Shown here in pieces: positions 30,489 through 41,939 of a DNA stretch of 64,000 bases. Within the stretch, counting starts at the first letter, position 1. Each line of letters opens with the position of its first letter. The DNA is taken from positions 3,286,001 through 3,350,000 of the forward strand of contig CP079215.1 of assembly GCA_019316985.1 (NCBI GenBank), in the 5' to 3' direction. Made by a program: the position numbers and the translations under genes. The notes under the pieces were generated by a model. That model did not search any database, had not been told where the DNA came from, and worked only from the letters and a program-made list of their open reading frames with translations. The stretch is from Paraniabella defluvii (GTDB taxonomy: Bacteria > Bacteroidota > Bacteroidia > Chitinophagales > Chitinophagaceae).

Positions 30489-33400
30489 ATGAATGCTCGA
30501 AAATTTTTCCGGCTAAATGTCTGTATGGCATTAGCCATTGCTGTTGCCAATGGAGTTTTTGCAAAGGGCGGGTACAACGAGATACCTGCATTTTTATTTC
30601 AGCAAACGCTGCTCGATGGTAAAGTGTCTGATGCTACGGGCAAAGCACTGCCCGGTGTTTCCATTAAAGTAAAAGGGAAGTCGGAAGGCACTGCTACCGA
30701 CAGTACCGGCCATTTTTCAGTCAGGGCGGTGCCCGGGGATATCCTCGAAATAAGTGCAGTAGGATATACAACCCGGGAAGTTACTGTTACTGGCGCTGCC
30801 ACTATCGACATTGTGCTGACGGCTACTACCACATCTCTCGACGAAGTGGTAGTGGTAGGGTATGGTACACAAAAGAAATCTGCCATCACAGGCGCCGTTT
30901 CTTCCGTTGATGTGAATCGTATCAATAACATACCCGTAACCAATGTATCTAATGCCCTAGCCGGCCGGGCAGCGGGTGTTACGGTAGTCAACACTTCGGG
31001 CCTGTCGGGAGCCACGTCAAGAATAAGAGTGCGCGGCAGTTTTGGAGAGCCGGTTTACGTTATCGATGGTATTATTAAAAATAAAGCAGCTTTTGATGCA
31101 CTCGATCCTAACGAGATAGACCAGATGAGTATTTTGAAAGATGCGGCTACTGCTTCTGTGTACGGCGTACAGGCCGGCAACGGGGTAATGATCGTTACTA
31201 CCAAAAAGGGAAGTACGGGGAAGCCCGTCTTTACTGCCCAAACCTCTTATACCACTTCCCGTCCTACCGAAAAATTATTAGCAGATATCACCACGGCCAC
31301 CGATGAACTGATCTATCAGAACCGGGTTACCCAATGGGCCAACGAGTATAACGGGCGTAATAATCCGCTGCCGAATACTCCTCTTATATTCGATTATTTT
31401 AAGGATAAATCTTATAACGCCAATGATTGGGTATGGCGCAACCCGTCTAACCAGAAGTACTTGATCAGTGTGAGCGGGGAGTGAAAAGGTGAATTATTAT
31501 TCCATGATAAGTTATACCAAAGAAAATGGTTCCTACTATCATTTGGATTACAGCAAATTTAACCTGCGTAGCAATGTTACCGCAAAATTAAGCAATGCGA
31601 TTACCGCTAATCTGAATATTGCTGCGTCTCAACAGGGGCATGATCGTTTTTACTGGCCTTTTACCGGTGTGGATGACTATGATGTGAGTGATTTTTACCG
31701 CGTAACTTTTAACTGGCCCAAGCTGTTTTTTTTTACTTAAATAAAGACGGCTCAGTGGCTGATGATATTACTGCATATCCGGTGCAGCCTGCTATTGGCT
31801 CATTTCAGTTGTGGAATGTTATAGATATGGTGCAGGGTGATCGTTACATTCATACCCGCAGACGGCAGTTTAATCCTATCCTCACCCTTGATATAAAACT
31901 GGACAAAATTATCAGGGGCTGTCAACTAAATTGATCGGTAACTACGAGGCCAGCGACTTCACCCGTAAATGGTATCTTACCTATCAGAACAATTATAAAT
32001 TTATTTCTGCCGACCCTACCAATAACCCTTATCTTCCTGCGCCGCCCGATCCTAACCAGATCAATGTATTCACTTTTAGTCAGAATCAGCCTTCGCTGCA
32101 ATACAATATAAGTACAGGTTGGAAGTACCAGTTTGACTGGTTCCTTAATTACGACCGTAAGTTCGGGCAACATGGCATAAGCGCTATGGCTGTATTTGAG
32201 CAGGCGGATAACAAGACAACGGCAGCAACCGCTATCGGGTATGCGCCGGTAACCTCTATCGACCAGATGTTTGCTTATTCTACATCTGCAGGGAATCGTT
32301 ATGGCGATGCCAGCGAAACGGTAGACGGAACCATAACGCGACAGTCCTTTATAGGCAGGGCCAACTATAATTTTGCCGAACGTTACCTGGTAGATTTTTC
32401 TTTTCGTTATGACGGAACGCCATTTGCAGCGAAAGAATACCGCTGGGGCTTCTTTCCTTCGGGCTCTTTGGCCTGGCGGATCTCCCAGGAATCATTTTTT
32501 AAAGAACACGTAAGTTTTATTAACGAGTTAAAACTGCGGGCAGGCTACGGAAGCACCGGGAACCTGGTGGATGTAGGTAATAACCAGATCGGCGCATTTT
32601 TATACACGCCTACTTATGCCAATACGGGCGGGTATATGTTCGGTAATACCTACTACATCAATATTGGCCCCGGACCTACGCCGGTCCCGGATCTTACCTG
32701 GGCTACCAACTACGAAGTTAACCTCGGCCTTGATTTTGGCATGCTGCAACGTCGTTTTACAGGTACATTCGATGTCTTTTCTAAAAAAAAGAAAAAATAT
32801 TCTGGGCGCCAGAACAATTACATTGCCTGTTACCTATGGACAGGGCCTGGCCCCGGAGAATTATGCAGCCAGTTCTACGCGTGGTTGGGAACTTTCGCTG
32901 CAATGGCGCGATGGTGTGGGCGATATTTCATATTCGGTATATGGGAACGTAGGTTATGCCAAAGACCGCTGGGATATATTAGATGCCAATCCTTCTTATT
33001 ATCCCGGTCAGCCGCAGGATTTCAGGTATCCTGTTGGTTACCCGGCTAACCGCCTTTTTGGTTTTGTTGCCGAAGACCTTATAAGAACACAGGCAGAGCT
33101 TGACGCTCTTGTAGCAAGCGGCTATACCACCTATGGCAGAAAACCTTATCTCGGCGCTATAAAGTACAAAGACATACGGGGTCCTAATTTTTCAACAACG
33201 CCCGATGGCAAGATAGATGACAACGATGTGGTACTGCTCAGTAATAATGCAACGCCGCGCATTAACTACGGTTTGGGTTTTGATATTGGCTGGAAAGGTC
33301 TTTCGCTGGATGTGCTTTTGCAGGGAGTAGGCAAATATGACCGTATGATCAGCAACCAGGATGGAGAAGGAATGCGGCAGCACGGGGCTCTGTAAGGCCT

Positions 33401-33739
33401 TATTATCCTATCTGGACACAGGATGTTTGGACACCGGAGACGCCTGATGCCAGGTACCCGAGGCCAATTGGTAATAACTGGCTGGAGTCGGGTACGTTGG
33501 GTTCGTCTTTCTGGCTCAGAAGCGGCGCTTATCTCAGGCTGAGAAATGTGAACCTGGCTTATGATCTTCCTGCCAGATGGATTCGTGCTTTGGGCCTTAC
33601 CGGAACACAATTGTTCTTAAATGGCACCAACCTGTTCTCCATATCTGAAATGAAAGAGTTTCATGATCCGGAGCAGCTTAACTATGATTCCTATCCTATT
33701 ATGAAGACATTTACCATTGGGCTTAATGTGAAATTTTAG
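30489..33739 (+). CDS. SusC/RagA-type TonB-dependent receptor of the 3-keto-sugar locus (frameshifted)
   Basis: Outer-membrane glycan importer of about 1,080 residues. Signal peptide (MALAIAVANGVFA), carboxypeptidase-like domain (LDGKVSDATGKALPGVSIK), signature VVVGYGTQKKSAITGAVSSV, plug (GEPVYVIDGIIKN, QMSILKDAATASVYG), barrel ending MKTFTIGLNVKF. Breaks near 31484, 31735, 31930, 32790 and 33395 split it. It starts at ATG 30489 (MNARKFFRLNV). SusD follows after 35 bases, then oxidoreductase and DUF1080 genes, so the whole set is probably one transcript. The substrate is likely a glycoside or disaccharide; this is inferred from the downstream enzymes. Confidence 0.92.
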
Positions 33740-33774
33740 AGTATACAAAAGGTATAACATCCAAACATACAATA

Positions 33775-35539
33775 ATGAAAAAAATAACTTTTTATATAAT
33801 CAGCATCTTGTTGTTGGCCGGCTGTTCAAAAGTATTGGATTATCCCAATCTGAGCCGCTATGAGCCAGACCTGGTATGGAATGATCCTAACCTGGCTAAT
33901 GCCTACCTGGGAAATATTTATGACAGGGCTTTCGGGAACTGGAATATCGGGCTCGATGCCCAGAGTGAGCAGCTAACGGGCATTTCTTTTTCGGTGCCGA
34001 TCACTACCACTAATCCGGGTGCATTGAGTATAGACTGGGGTACGAATTATACCCAGATCCGCTTGATTAACCAGGGTATAATCAGTACCAACATCGGTAC
34101 CTTAAACCAGGATGTAAAGAACCGTTTACTGGGACAGTTATACTTTCTTCGGGCATATGCTTATTTCGGCCTCGTTAAAACTTATGGCGGTGTACCTTAT
34201 ATAAAGATTCCTCAAGACAGGTATACAGACAGCCTGAATGTGCCCGTAATTCAACTAGGGAATGTTTTGATTTTATGGTTGCTGACCTGGATTCAGCCAT
34301 CGGCCTGCTGCCACGCCGCATTACAGCTTCATCTGCAGACTGGGGCAGAATTGATGGGAACTTTGCTCAGGCCTTTAAAGCAAAAGTTTTATTATATAAG
34401 GCTTCTCCCCAGTTCAATCCGTCTAATCCCTGGAATAATGATTTTTGGGCGGAAGCGTACACGCAAAATAAAAAAGCTTACGACAGCTTAAAAGCACAGG
34501 GTTATGCTTTGATAGGAGACTATGCGCAAATAGCTTTGTCTGAAAGAAACGCAGAAGTTGTTTTTTCTGTAACGAACCTTTTCCCCAACAAGGTAGCTGC
34601 ATGGGACAATGGTGCCCGGCCCGGCTCCCTGAGCCGGGGCCCGCCAGCACCACGCCTACCTGGGAAATGGTAAAAGCGTTTCCTATGAAGGATGGTAAAA
34701 AATACAACGATGTTTCGGGTAAGTACTATACAACGGATACGCTGCAGGCTTACTGGCTGAACCGGGATCCGCGGTTTGAAAAATCTATTGTATGGAATGC
34801 TAAATTATACCCTGTGGCAGGTACTACATCCGGGTACCGGCAATACACTTCTGTAGGTGTAGCAGACGCTCTGGATAATTACGGTATCAATCCTAAATCT
34901 TCAACAACTTCCCAGAACAATAACCGGTATAGCGGGTTTTTTGTGTTGAAAAATTCAAACCTTTCATTAACACAGGCGCAGGTACAGCAGTACGATGTAG
35001 ATTATGTTGTAATGCGCTTTGCAGAAGTAATGCTGAATTATGCAGAAGCGGCTAATGAAACAGCCCATACTGATGACGCTTTAGCCATTTTAAAGCAAAT
35101 ACGCCAGCGTGGGTATTGAGCCCGGCAATGATGGTAATTATGGAATAACTGCCAATACCCGTGAGCAGGTAAGACAGGCCATTATGGATGAGAGAAACGT
35201 GGAACTGTGCTTTGAAGGACACCGGTTTAATGATTTACGACGCTGGCGGCTGTTCCAGCTGTTACATGGAAAAATAAAACCGGCGTAGAGGCGATAGCCG
35301 TTAACGCAGATAAAACCGAAATGCCGTTGACAACAGCACGCCAGCTGGCTTTAAACAACCAGCTAACGGAAAACAATTTTGTTTACAGGTTGCAGATTAC
35401 ACCACAAACAGGGGTAACGGTCAATACGCTTCCCGAAACCTATTATTTTGCTCCTATTCAGCAAAGCGTTATTGCCGCTGCCAATAAAATAGAGCAAAAC
35501 AAAGACTGGGGCGGCACATTTGATCCAGCTATTCATTAA
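33775..35539 (+). CDS. SusD/RagB-type surface lipoprotein (frameshifted)
   Basis: Ligand-capturing partner of the preceding SusC. Lipoprotein signal with lipobox LLAGC (MKKITFYIISILLLAGC), the SusD helical core (RLLGQLYFLRAYAYFGLVKTYGGVP), and the C-terminal pattern RNVELCFEGHRFNDLRRW in another frame. Total about 588 residues, within the family range. Breaks near 34255, 34650, 35115 and 35280 split it; it starts at ATG 33775 and ends TFDPAIH at 35539. It is only distantly similar to the SusD of the sulfatase operon, in keeping with a different substrate. Confidence 0.9.
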
Positions 35540-35560
35540 TCAATTATACATTTTTAAATC

Positions 35561-36925
35561 ATGAGTCATCATTCAAATGAGGCGCGTCGCAGCTTTTTGA
35601 AAAAGCTGATGCTTACTTCCGGCGCTGTTGCTGCAGGGAGTTACCTGAGCGCTTCTGAAACTGAGGTAAGAAAAATCATCGGTCTTACGCGCAATAGCAG
35701 CTTTGGCGCTAACGATAATGTTAATGTAGCACTGATAGGCGCCGGTAGTATGGGCAGCGGCGATCTGAATACTGCATTGCAGGTACCGGGGTAAAAATGG
35801 TTGCGGCCTGCGATTTGTACACCGGTAGATTAGAGGCTGCAAAAAGAAATGGGGTAACGAGATCTTCACTACCAAAAGTTATAAAGAGCTATTAAACCGG
35901 AAAGATATAGATGCTGTTATTGTGGCTACGCCCGATCACTGGCATCAGCAAATATCGATAGATGCCATGAACGCAGGTAAGCATGTGTATTGCGAAAAAC
36001 CCATGGTTCACAGCGTAGACGAAGGTCCTGCTGTTATTGCGGCACAAAAGAAGACGGGCAAAGTATTCCAGGTAGGAAGCCAGGGTGTGTCCTCCTGGGT
36101 AATGAGAAAGCCAAAGAATTATTGAAAGCTGGTGCGATTGGCGAGCTGAATTATGCAGAAGGCTTCTGGGCCCGGAGAGATCCGCTCTCTGTATGGCAGT
36201 ATCCTATCCCTGCCGATGCTTCGGAGCAGACAGTAGACTGGGACGCTTATATTGGTAATACCACTAAAAGGCCTTTCGATAAATTGCGCTTTTTCCGGTG
36301 GAGAAATTATAACGATTATGGTACAGGCATGGCCGGCGACCTGTATGTACATTTATTTTCCAGTCTTCATTTTATAACAGATTCATTCGGGCCCGACAGG
36401 ATCTATTCAACAGGCGGACTTCGTTTCTGGGACGATGGCCGGGAGTGCCCCGATATGCAGCTGGGTGCTTTTGATTATCCCAAAACGGCGGTTCATCCGG
36501 CTTTTAATCTATCACTGAGATGCAACTTTGTTGACGGTACCAGTGGTAATACTTACCTGAAGCTGGTAGGTAGCGAAGGCTCTATGGATGTTACCTGGGA
36601 TAGTGTTACATTAAAGAAGAATAACTTTTCAGATAGCGGAGATCCTTTTCTTCAAAAGCAGAAAGGCTGGGGCGAAGAGCCCCGCAAAAAGATCCTGCCT
36701 CCTTTAGTTACTACCTATAAAGCGGAAGAAGGCTATAAAGGCGGTCCTTATGATCATATGGTGAACTTTTTTACGGCTATCCGTAAAGGCAGTAACAAGG
36801 GCATTGCTGAAGACGCTGTTTTTGGCTACCGCGCAGCCGCACCTGCTTTGCTTTGTAACGATAGCCTCAGGGAAAGAAAGCCGCTTCAATGGGATCCCGT
36901 TAATATGAAAAAGTGTAAGCTTTAA
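35561..36925 (+). CDS. Gfo/Idh/MocA family oxidoreductase with Tat-like signal (frameshifted)
   Basis: An NAD(P)-dependent sugar dehydrogenase fold, about 455 residues. A twin-arginine-type leader ([18 protein letters not shown]) suggests export to the periplasm in folded form with cofactor bound. The Rossmann motif [22 protein letters not shown] and the family Lys in CEKPM are seen, followed by the C-terminal substrate domain. Breaks near 35790, 35845 and 36090. Such exported enzymes next to SusC/SusD and DUF1080 proteins oxidise C3 of a sugar or glycoside to the 3-keto form, which makes the glycosidic bond labile. The direction and substrate here are inferred. Confidence 0.88.
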
Positions 36926-36990
36926 TAATCTGAAATAAATCTCAAACCTGCCGCCCCGGAATAAATTAGGGTGGCAATAAAAATATACTA

Positions 36991-37736
36991 ATGAAACTAC
37001 TGTTGCTTAGCGCCATTACTGTTACTGCCGGTATTATGGCTAATAATGACCCTGCTCCCGGAAAACAGGTTCAGGATAAAACTTCGGTAAACGCAATTGC
37101 CGGTTCCTTTGTTAAAGATAAATGGCAAATATTGTTTGATGGCAAAACGCTGAAAGGCTGGCATGGATATAATAAAGGAAATACCAAAATAACGAACTGG
37201 GTGGTTATAGATGGGGCGCTGGTTTGCCTGGGCGCTTCCGCCCATGATACAGGAGGAGATATTGTAACAGATAAGCAGTATGAAAATTTTGAACTGGAAT
37301 GGGACTGGAAAATAGATAAGGGTAGTAACAGTGGCGTAATGTACCATGTGGTAGAAGCTCCTAAATTTAACGGGCCTTACGAAACGGGCCCTGAGTACCA
37401 GATCATAGACGATGTGAATTTCCCGGAAAGCTGGAAGAATGGCAACAGGCCGGGGCCGATTATGCGATGCATACAGCCAACTCAGATAAGAAGCTAAAGC
37501 CGGTAGGAGAGTGGAACCACAGCAGAATCCTTTTTAACAAAGGGCATGTGGAGCATTGGCTCAACGGCAAAAAGATTGTAGCTTTTGAAGCCTGGACGGA
37601 TGAATGGCACCAGAAAAGAACTTCCGGCAAATGGAAAACCTATCCTGATTATGGTAAAGCAAAAAAAGGTTTTATAGCGTTACAGGATCACGGTAATAAG
37701 GCTTATTACAAGAATATACGTGTAAGAGAGTTATAA
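36991..37736 (+). CDS. DUF1080 protein, 3-keto-disaccharide hydrolase type (frameshifted)
   Basis: A secreted or periplasmic concanavalin-like beta-sandwich (PF06439), about 248 residues. Signal peptide MKLLLLSAITVTAGIMA, then the family pattern WQILFDGKTLKGWHGYN, FELEWDWKIDKGSNSGVMYHV, GPEYQIIDD, and the terminal GFIALQDHGNKAYYKNIRVREL. Break near 37455. DUF1080 members cleave 3-keto-glycosides made by partner Gfo/Idh/MocA dehydrogenases, which matches the preceding gene. It is the last gene before a change of topic (SIMPL protein), so it likely ends the operon, although no clear terminator is seen between 37737 and 37835. Confidence 0.85.
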
Positions 37737-37835
37737 CACTGCCTGGGGCCGCTCTTGTTAAAAGAAAGTAAAGGCTGATGCGATTGCTGTTTTTCCCTTA
37801 ATTTCAGGAAAATATTAAAACATCACCGACAAGCT

Positions 37836-38600
37836 ATGGAACAGCCTGAAATTAAGAACCGGTATCAAAATGTAAATCTTTTAGGTTTAGGATTAATTGC
37901 CATTGCAGTGGTAATAGGTGCGTATGTGCTTGCCGGGGCCTATAAATATAAATTTAAAAAGCAGGAAACAATACGGGTTACAGGTAGTGCGGGGAAAGAT
38001 TTTGTAAGTGACCTGATTGCATGGAATGGGAGTTACAGCCGTAAAGCGTTTGATTTAAAGGAAGCCTATGCTTTGATAAAAACCGATGAGCAGAACGTTA
38101 AAAGCTACCTGGTAAGCAAAGGCGTAAAGCCCAACGAAATGATTTTCTCTTCGGTAAAAATTGACAAACAGTTTGATACCAAATATAACGAGGAGGGGCG
38201 AATGACCGGCTCTGAGTTTACCGGGTATAATCTTACACAAAATGTAAAAGTTGAATCGAAGGAAATTCCGAAAGTGGAGGGCCTGGCCCGTGAAATCACC
38301 GGGTTGATTGAAACCGGCATTGAGCTGAATTCTCCTGAGCCTTTGTACTTCTACACCAAACTGGCCGACCTGAAGCTCGATTTGCTGGATAAAGCCGCGG
38401 AAGATGCACGCAAAAGAGCCGATATTATTGCCCAGAAAACGGGAGGTAAAATTGTTGGCGTAAGCAAGGCTAATATGGGCATTTTTCAGATCACGGGGCA
38501 AAACAGCAATGAAGATTATAGCTATGGCGGCGCCTTTAATACCTCATCTAAAAATAAAACGGCAAGCATTACCGTAAATCTTGAATGTACGGTAAAATAA
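37836..38600 (+). CDS. SIMPL domain protein (DUF541)
   Basis: An intact 254-residue protein with one N-terminal membrane helix (GLGLIAIAVVIGAYVLAGA) and a SIMPL/DUF541 domain, recognised by IRVTGSAGKDFVSDLIAWNG, DLKLDLLDKAAEDARKRAD and AQKTGGKIVGVSKA. It should be anchored in the cytoplasmic membrane with the domain outside. The molecular function of SIMPL proteins is not settled; roles in envelope stability and oxidative stress are reported for some. It has its own terminator at 38643. Confidence 0.85.
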   Translation: MEQPEIKNRYQNVNLLGLGLIAIAVVIGAYVLAGAYKYKFKKQETIRVTGSAGKDFVSDLIAWNGSYSRKAFDLKEAYALIKTDEQNVKSYLVSKGVKPNEMIFSSVKIDKQFDTKYNEEGRMTGSEFTGYNLTQNVKVESKEIPKVEGLAREITGLIETGIELNSPEPLYFYTKLADLKLDLLDKAAEDARKRADIIAQKTGGKIVGVSKANMGIFQITGQNSNEDYSYGGAFNTSSKNKTASITVNLECTVK

Positions 38601-38642
38601 AGCAGGTGCTTTTACGGTAGTATTGTATTCCAGTAAAAATGC

Positions 38643-38670
38643 AAAGCCGGCTCCAATTGGGCCGGCTTTT
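38643..38670 (+). terminator. Rho-independent terminator after the SIMPL gene
   Basis: AAAGCCGGC and GCCGGCTTT-type arms pair around a CAATT-containing loop, followed by TTTT. It is placed 42 bases after the stop codon and also faces the converging minus-strand gene. Confidence 0.82.
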
Positions 38671-38698
38671 AGTATTGACATAGGATAAAAATCGTTGC

Positions 38699-39273
38699 TT
38701 ATTTGCCTGTTACCTCGTTTCTTAAAGATTTGATCTTTGAGGTAGGTAAGTAGATCTGGAATCCAAGGCCGAGATTAGGCTTAAATGCTACGCCATTATT
38801 GCCTGCACCGGTAGTGATATTGCCTTTAGCCAAAAGCTCCAGTGCAATGTTTTCATTTACAAAAATGCCAAACCTGGTCCGATACCGGCTTCAAAACCAT
38901 TTGTAGATCTGCCACCTCCGTTGGTTCCACCTATACCTGCATTAGCTTCTGCAAAAAGACGGGTTTGTTTAGGCGTATTTACCTGCTGGTCTCCAAAGTA
39001 ATAACGGGCCATCGGTCCTACAAAGTAGTTGAAAGCTGGTCCGCGTCCACGGCCGGCATCCAGTCCCAGGCTAACCTGTCCACCTACTGCCAGGTCATCC
39101 TGTATAAACCATGCAGCCTTAGGTTCAATTTTAAGGTTAAAACTTTTTTCATTGGTATTGCCGCCCATGCTTGCAATATTACCTCCGATTAAATAATAGC
39201 CTTTTTGGGTTTGCGCTTTAGAAACAATGCCAGTCAGGCAAAAAGCTGTTGCTAAAAAGAATATCTTTTTCAT
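38699..39273 (-). CDS. Small outer-membrane beta-barrel protein (frameshifted)
   Basis: About 191 residues with a signal peptide (MKKIFFLATAFCLTGIVSKAQ) and alternating beta-strands typical of the eight-stranded outer-membrane barrel domain (PF13505). Visible strands include FNLKIEPKAAWFIQDDLAVGGQ, FVGPMARYYF and TRLFAEANAGIG. One break lies near 38862; the last part reads LGLGFQIYLPTSK in the other frame. A ligand or role cannot be given. It is transcribed separately from the gene upstream, which has its own terminator. Confidence 0.78.
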
Positions 39274-39316
39274 AATTACGGTTTTAATCTCAGGGTTTGC
39301 AATAACTGTGCCGCAA

Positions 39317-39346
39317 ACAAAAACCCGGTTTGTAAAAACCGGGTTC
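39317..39346 (-). terminator. Terminator of the DUF3052-like gene
   Basis: On the minus strand AACCCGG and CCGGGTT form a perfect stem, extended by T/A pairs, and are followed by TTTTTG. It lies 25 bases after the stop codon at 39372. Confidence 0.78.
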
Positions 39347-39371
39347 TATACTAAAAATTGTCTCTTAAACA

Positions 39372-39812
39372 CTACGCAAGTTGCGCCACTCTTTTTCTTT
39401 CTGTGGGTGCTGCGGCACTCCTTTCAACAACATTGCGCTCAAATCTTGTAGCCGTCCACACGTGATCTAATTCAACGCTATCCATGCTGGCATACCCATC
39501 TTTGGTAAGTTTGTTCCAGCTTCGATCACGATTAAGATCTGTAACGATCTTAGAAGTAGTTTTAGGGTACGCAATCCAAAACTTTGTATTCTCTTTTAAA
39601 GAAGGCATTACATCTGTTAAAATACCGTTCAGCTGATTTTCATTTACAGCAAATACCAAGGCAAAGTCAAGTTTTCTTGATCTTAATAATGGTGTCATGT
39701 TTTTTGCGAATGAAAGCTTGCTAAACTGTTTTTCGATAGAAGATGGTAAGCCCTGAATTAAAAGATTCTTTTCGTCTGCGTACTGTAGTTTTTCAAAAAC
39801 TGTTTGAATCAT
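39372..39812 (-). CDS. DUF3052-like conserved protein
   Basis: An intact 146-residue soluble protein. The segment FWIAYPKTTSKIVTDLNRDRSW resembles the DUF3052 core (YPK followed by DLNRD-x-x-W), and the N-terminus ADEKNLLIQGLPSSIEKQF is a probable start of that domain. The C-terminal VERSAAAPTERKR is likely unstructured. The function of the family is unknown. It starts at ATG 39812 and has its own terminator. Confidence 0.65.
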   Translation of the reverse strand: MIQTVFEKLQYADEKNLLIQGLPSSIEKQFSKLSFAKNMTPLLRSRKLDFALVFAVNENQLNGILTDVMPSLKENTKFWIAYPKTTSKIVTDLNRDRSWNKLTKDGYASMDSVELDHVWTATRFERNVVERSAAAPTERKRVAQLA

Positions 39813-39934
39813 ACAACTTGTGGGATTTATTAAAAATACCAGGTCTTTTAAACCCGATTAATATTTACAAAGCCTCGAAAAGGTTTTGCAAAGGTAACCC
39901 AAAAAGTTTGACTATATCGTATATTTAACAAAAA

Positions 39935-39963
39935 AGTCGCTGATGTTTTATTACCAGCGACTT
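39935..39963 (-). terminator. Terminator of the M48 protease gene
   Basis: On the minus strand AAGTCGCTG and CAGCGACTT pair perfectly around a 12-base loop, then comes a T-run. It lies just past the protease stop codon at 39983. Confidence 0.85.
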
Positions 39964-39982
39964 GTGTATATGAAATTTTTTA

Positions 39983-40797
39983 CTACTTGTTGATGGGCTT
40001 GTAGTACTTGAGGGCTTCCGGCATATATTTTTGAAGCTGCTCAATTCTTCTTTCAGGGCCGGGGTGCGTGCTCAGGAATTCGGGAGTTCCTCCACTTCCG
40101 GCTTTCGCCTGCATTCTTTGCCAGAGGCCAATGGCTTCCTGCGGGTTATAACCTGCCATGGCTGCCCATATCATACCATAACGATCGGCTTCCAGTTCCT
40201 GCTTTCTCCCAAAAGCCATAATACCCACCTGCGAGCCTACGCCTACAGCAGCTCGAATATATTGCGCATGGCGGCAGAGCTTTTGTTAGCCATAAATGCA
40301 TCCAATATACTTCCTCCGTACTGTGCTGCAATGGTCTGGCTCATCCGCTCGTTCGTATGCCCGAATAACGCGTGAGAGACCTCGTGGCCCATCACATTAG
40401 CCAGCGCAGCTTCATTTTGCGTAATAGGTAATAAGCCCGTATAAACCACAATCTTACCTCCGGGCATACACCAGGCATTAGCCTCGTTGCTTTGCACGAG
40501 CTTGGTTTCCCACTGGTATCCCTGCAAATCCTGGCTCATATTGTTCTGCCTGAAAAACTGGGTTACAGCAGCTACTATACGCTGGCCTACCCTGTTTACC
40601 ATTTCAGCATCTCGATTGGATGAGTTGGAGGGGACTACCTTGGCACTTGATAAAAATGACTGGTATTCACCTACCGCCATTTGTTGCAATTGCGATTCTG
40701 GCAGGAGTTTGAACTGGCTTCTGCCTGTAACTGCGTTGGTAGAGCAGGATACTGCAATGGCAGCCACAGCAAAAAGACTTAATACTTTCTTTATCAT
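39983..40797 (-). CDS. M48 family metalloprotease, lipoprotein (frameshifted)
   Basis: A zinc peptidase of about 271 residues, anchored as a lipoprotein by Cys18 (lipobox around IAVSC). The catalytic motif HEVSH is at 138-142, followed by FGHTNERMSQ; the third zinc ligand Glu is in the ELEADRYGMIWAAMAGYNP segment after the break near 40235, and the family-typical THPGPERRIEQL is near the end. Members of this M48 subgroup (LoiP/YcaL/BepA-like) act in envelope protein quality control. It starts at ATG 40797. Confidence 0.88.
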
Positions 40798-40843
40798 TGG
40801 TTTTGGAATTTAATTATTAACCTTACATATCTATACGCAATCA

Positions 40844-40867
40844 TTATACCAAATCGCTTTGGTATAA
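40844..40867. repeat. Perfect 10 bp palindromic hairpin
   Basis: TTATACCAAA and TTTGGTATAA are perfect reverse complements around TCGC. It lies between the plsY stop and the protease start, on the minus-strand path. There is no clear T-run, so it is either a weak terminator of plsY or a regulator-binding site for the protease gene. Confidence 0.5.
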
Positions 40868-40903
40868 ATGTATCGAATACGTCTTGTAGTGGAATAAAGG
40901 TGC

Positions 40904-41551
40904 TTAGGAGTTTTGGTCTTTTGCCTTCTGCGGTCCCTTTTTTTTGAAAATAGGAACTTTACTTTCGCCACCCCGGATCATACGCCCTATATTCTTTTGG
41001 TGGGTCAGTATTACCAGCAGCGCTACAGCAACAGCAAATACGCGGTAGAAGTGGTTTTCTACATTAAAGATCACCAGTATAAAAACCGGGAAGGCAACGC
41101 TTGCCAATATAGAACTAAGTGATACAAATCGGGTAAGATATAATACGAGCAGAAATACACCTGAGCAGGCTAGCGCCGTCCAGGAGAAATACCTATAACC
41201 AGTCCGAATAAGGTGGCTACACCTTTTCCCCTTTAAAATCAGCCCAAACCGGGAAGATATGACCAATTACAGCGGCAATGCCCAGGATGAGCTGCATGTT
41301 TAGTAAAGCAATATCGGAACTGAATTCAGGTAACAAGGCTGCCAGTTTTACGGCAAAAAGCCTTTCAAAACATCGCATATCATCACAAAAGAGCCCCAGC
41401 GGGGTCCAAGAGTTCTGAATGTATTGGTAGCACCTGCGTTACCGCTTCCGTAATCCCGTATATCGATTCCAAAAAATCCCCTGCTCACCCAAACAGACGT
41501 CGGAATGCTTCCAAGGCAATAAGCACATAAAACTAGTAAAATTTCCTGCAT
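40904..41551 (-). CDS. plsY: PlsY, glycerol-3-phosphate acyltransferase (frameshifted)
   Basis: PlsY is the inner-membrane enzyme that moves the acyl group of acyl-phosphate to glycerol-3-phosphate, the first step of phospholipid synthesis. The product of about 216 residues shows the family motifs YCLGSIPTSVWVSR and GSGNAGATNTFRTLG at the N-terminus, GKGVATLFGL in the middle piece, and further helices (FVSLSSILASVAFPVFILVI, LLVILTHQKNIGRMIRG). Breaks near 41350 and 41228. It starts at ATG 41551. Confidence 0.9.
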
Positions 41552-41939
41552 TATTTATCTGTTATATGGAGCAATATGAATTTCAAATATAGGGATATAT
41601 TGATATTTATTCTTCTTGTTATTAAAATAATCAGTAGTAAAACAGGTCCACACCCTTACTCTCAGTAAAACTGTTAGCAAATATACATCAGTTACGTGAT
41701 AATTGGTTTTAAGCGAAAGGATTAAGAACAACCGGGTGTTTATTACGGCCTGTGAAATTTACCTGCATATGTAGTGATCTTCAATTTATTGCGATAAAAC
41801 GCATTAATCCGGCCTGCAGAACGCCTGTAAAACCCGATCTTAGTTTTAGCATATTTCTAACGATACCAATTACCCCATGCGCTACCGGCAGCCAACCGCT
41901 CCTGTAAGGCTGGTTATAACGGCTTCGGGCAGAGGATGC
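41552..41939 (-). promoter_or_regulatory. Intergenic region with two candidate plsY promoters
   Basis: About 390 bases without a gene. On the minus strand TATATTTG occurs at 41584-41591 and again at 41678-41685, each a perfect TAnnTTTG and both suitably placed upstream of plsY. -33 elements are not obvious. Nothing else is assigned. Confidence 0.4.
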
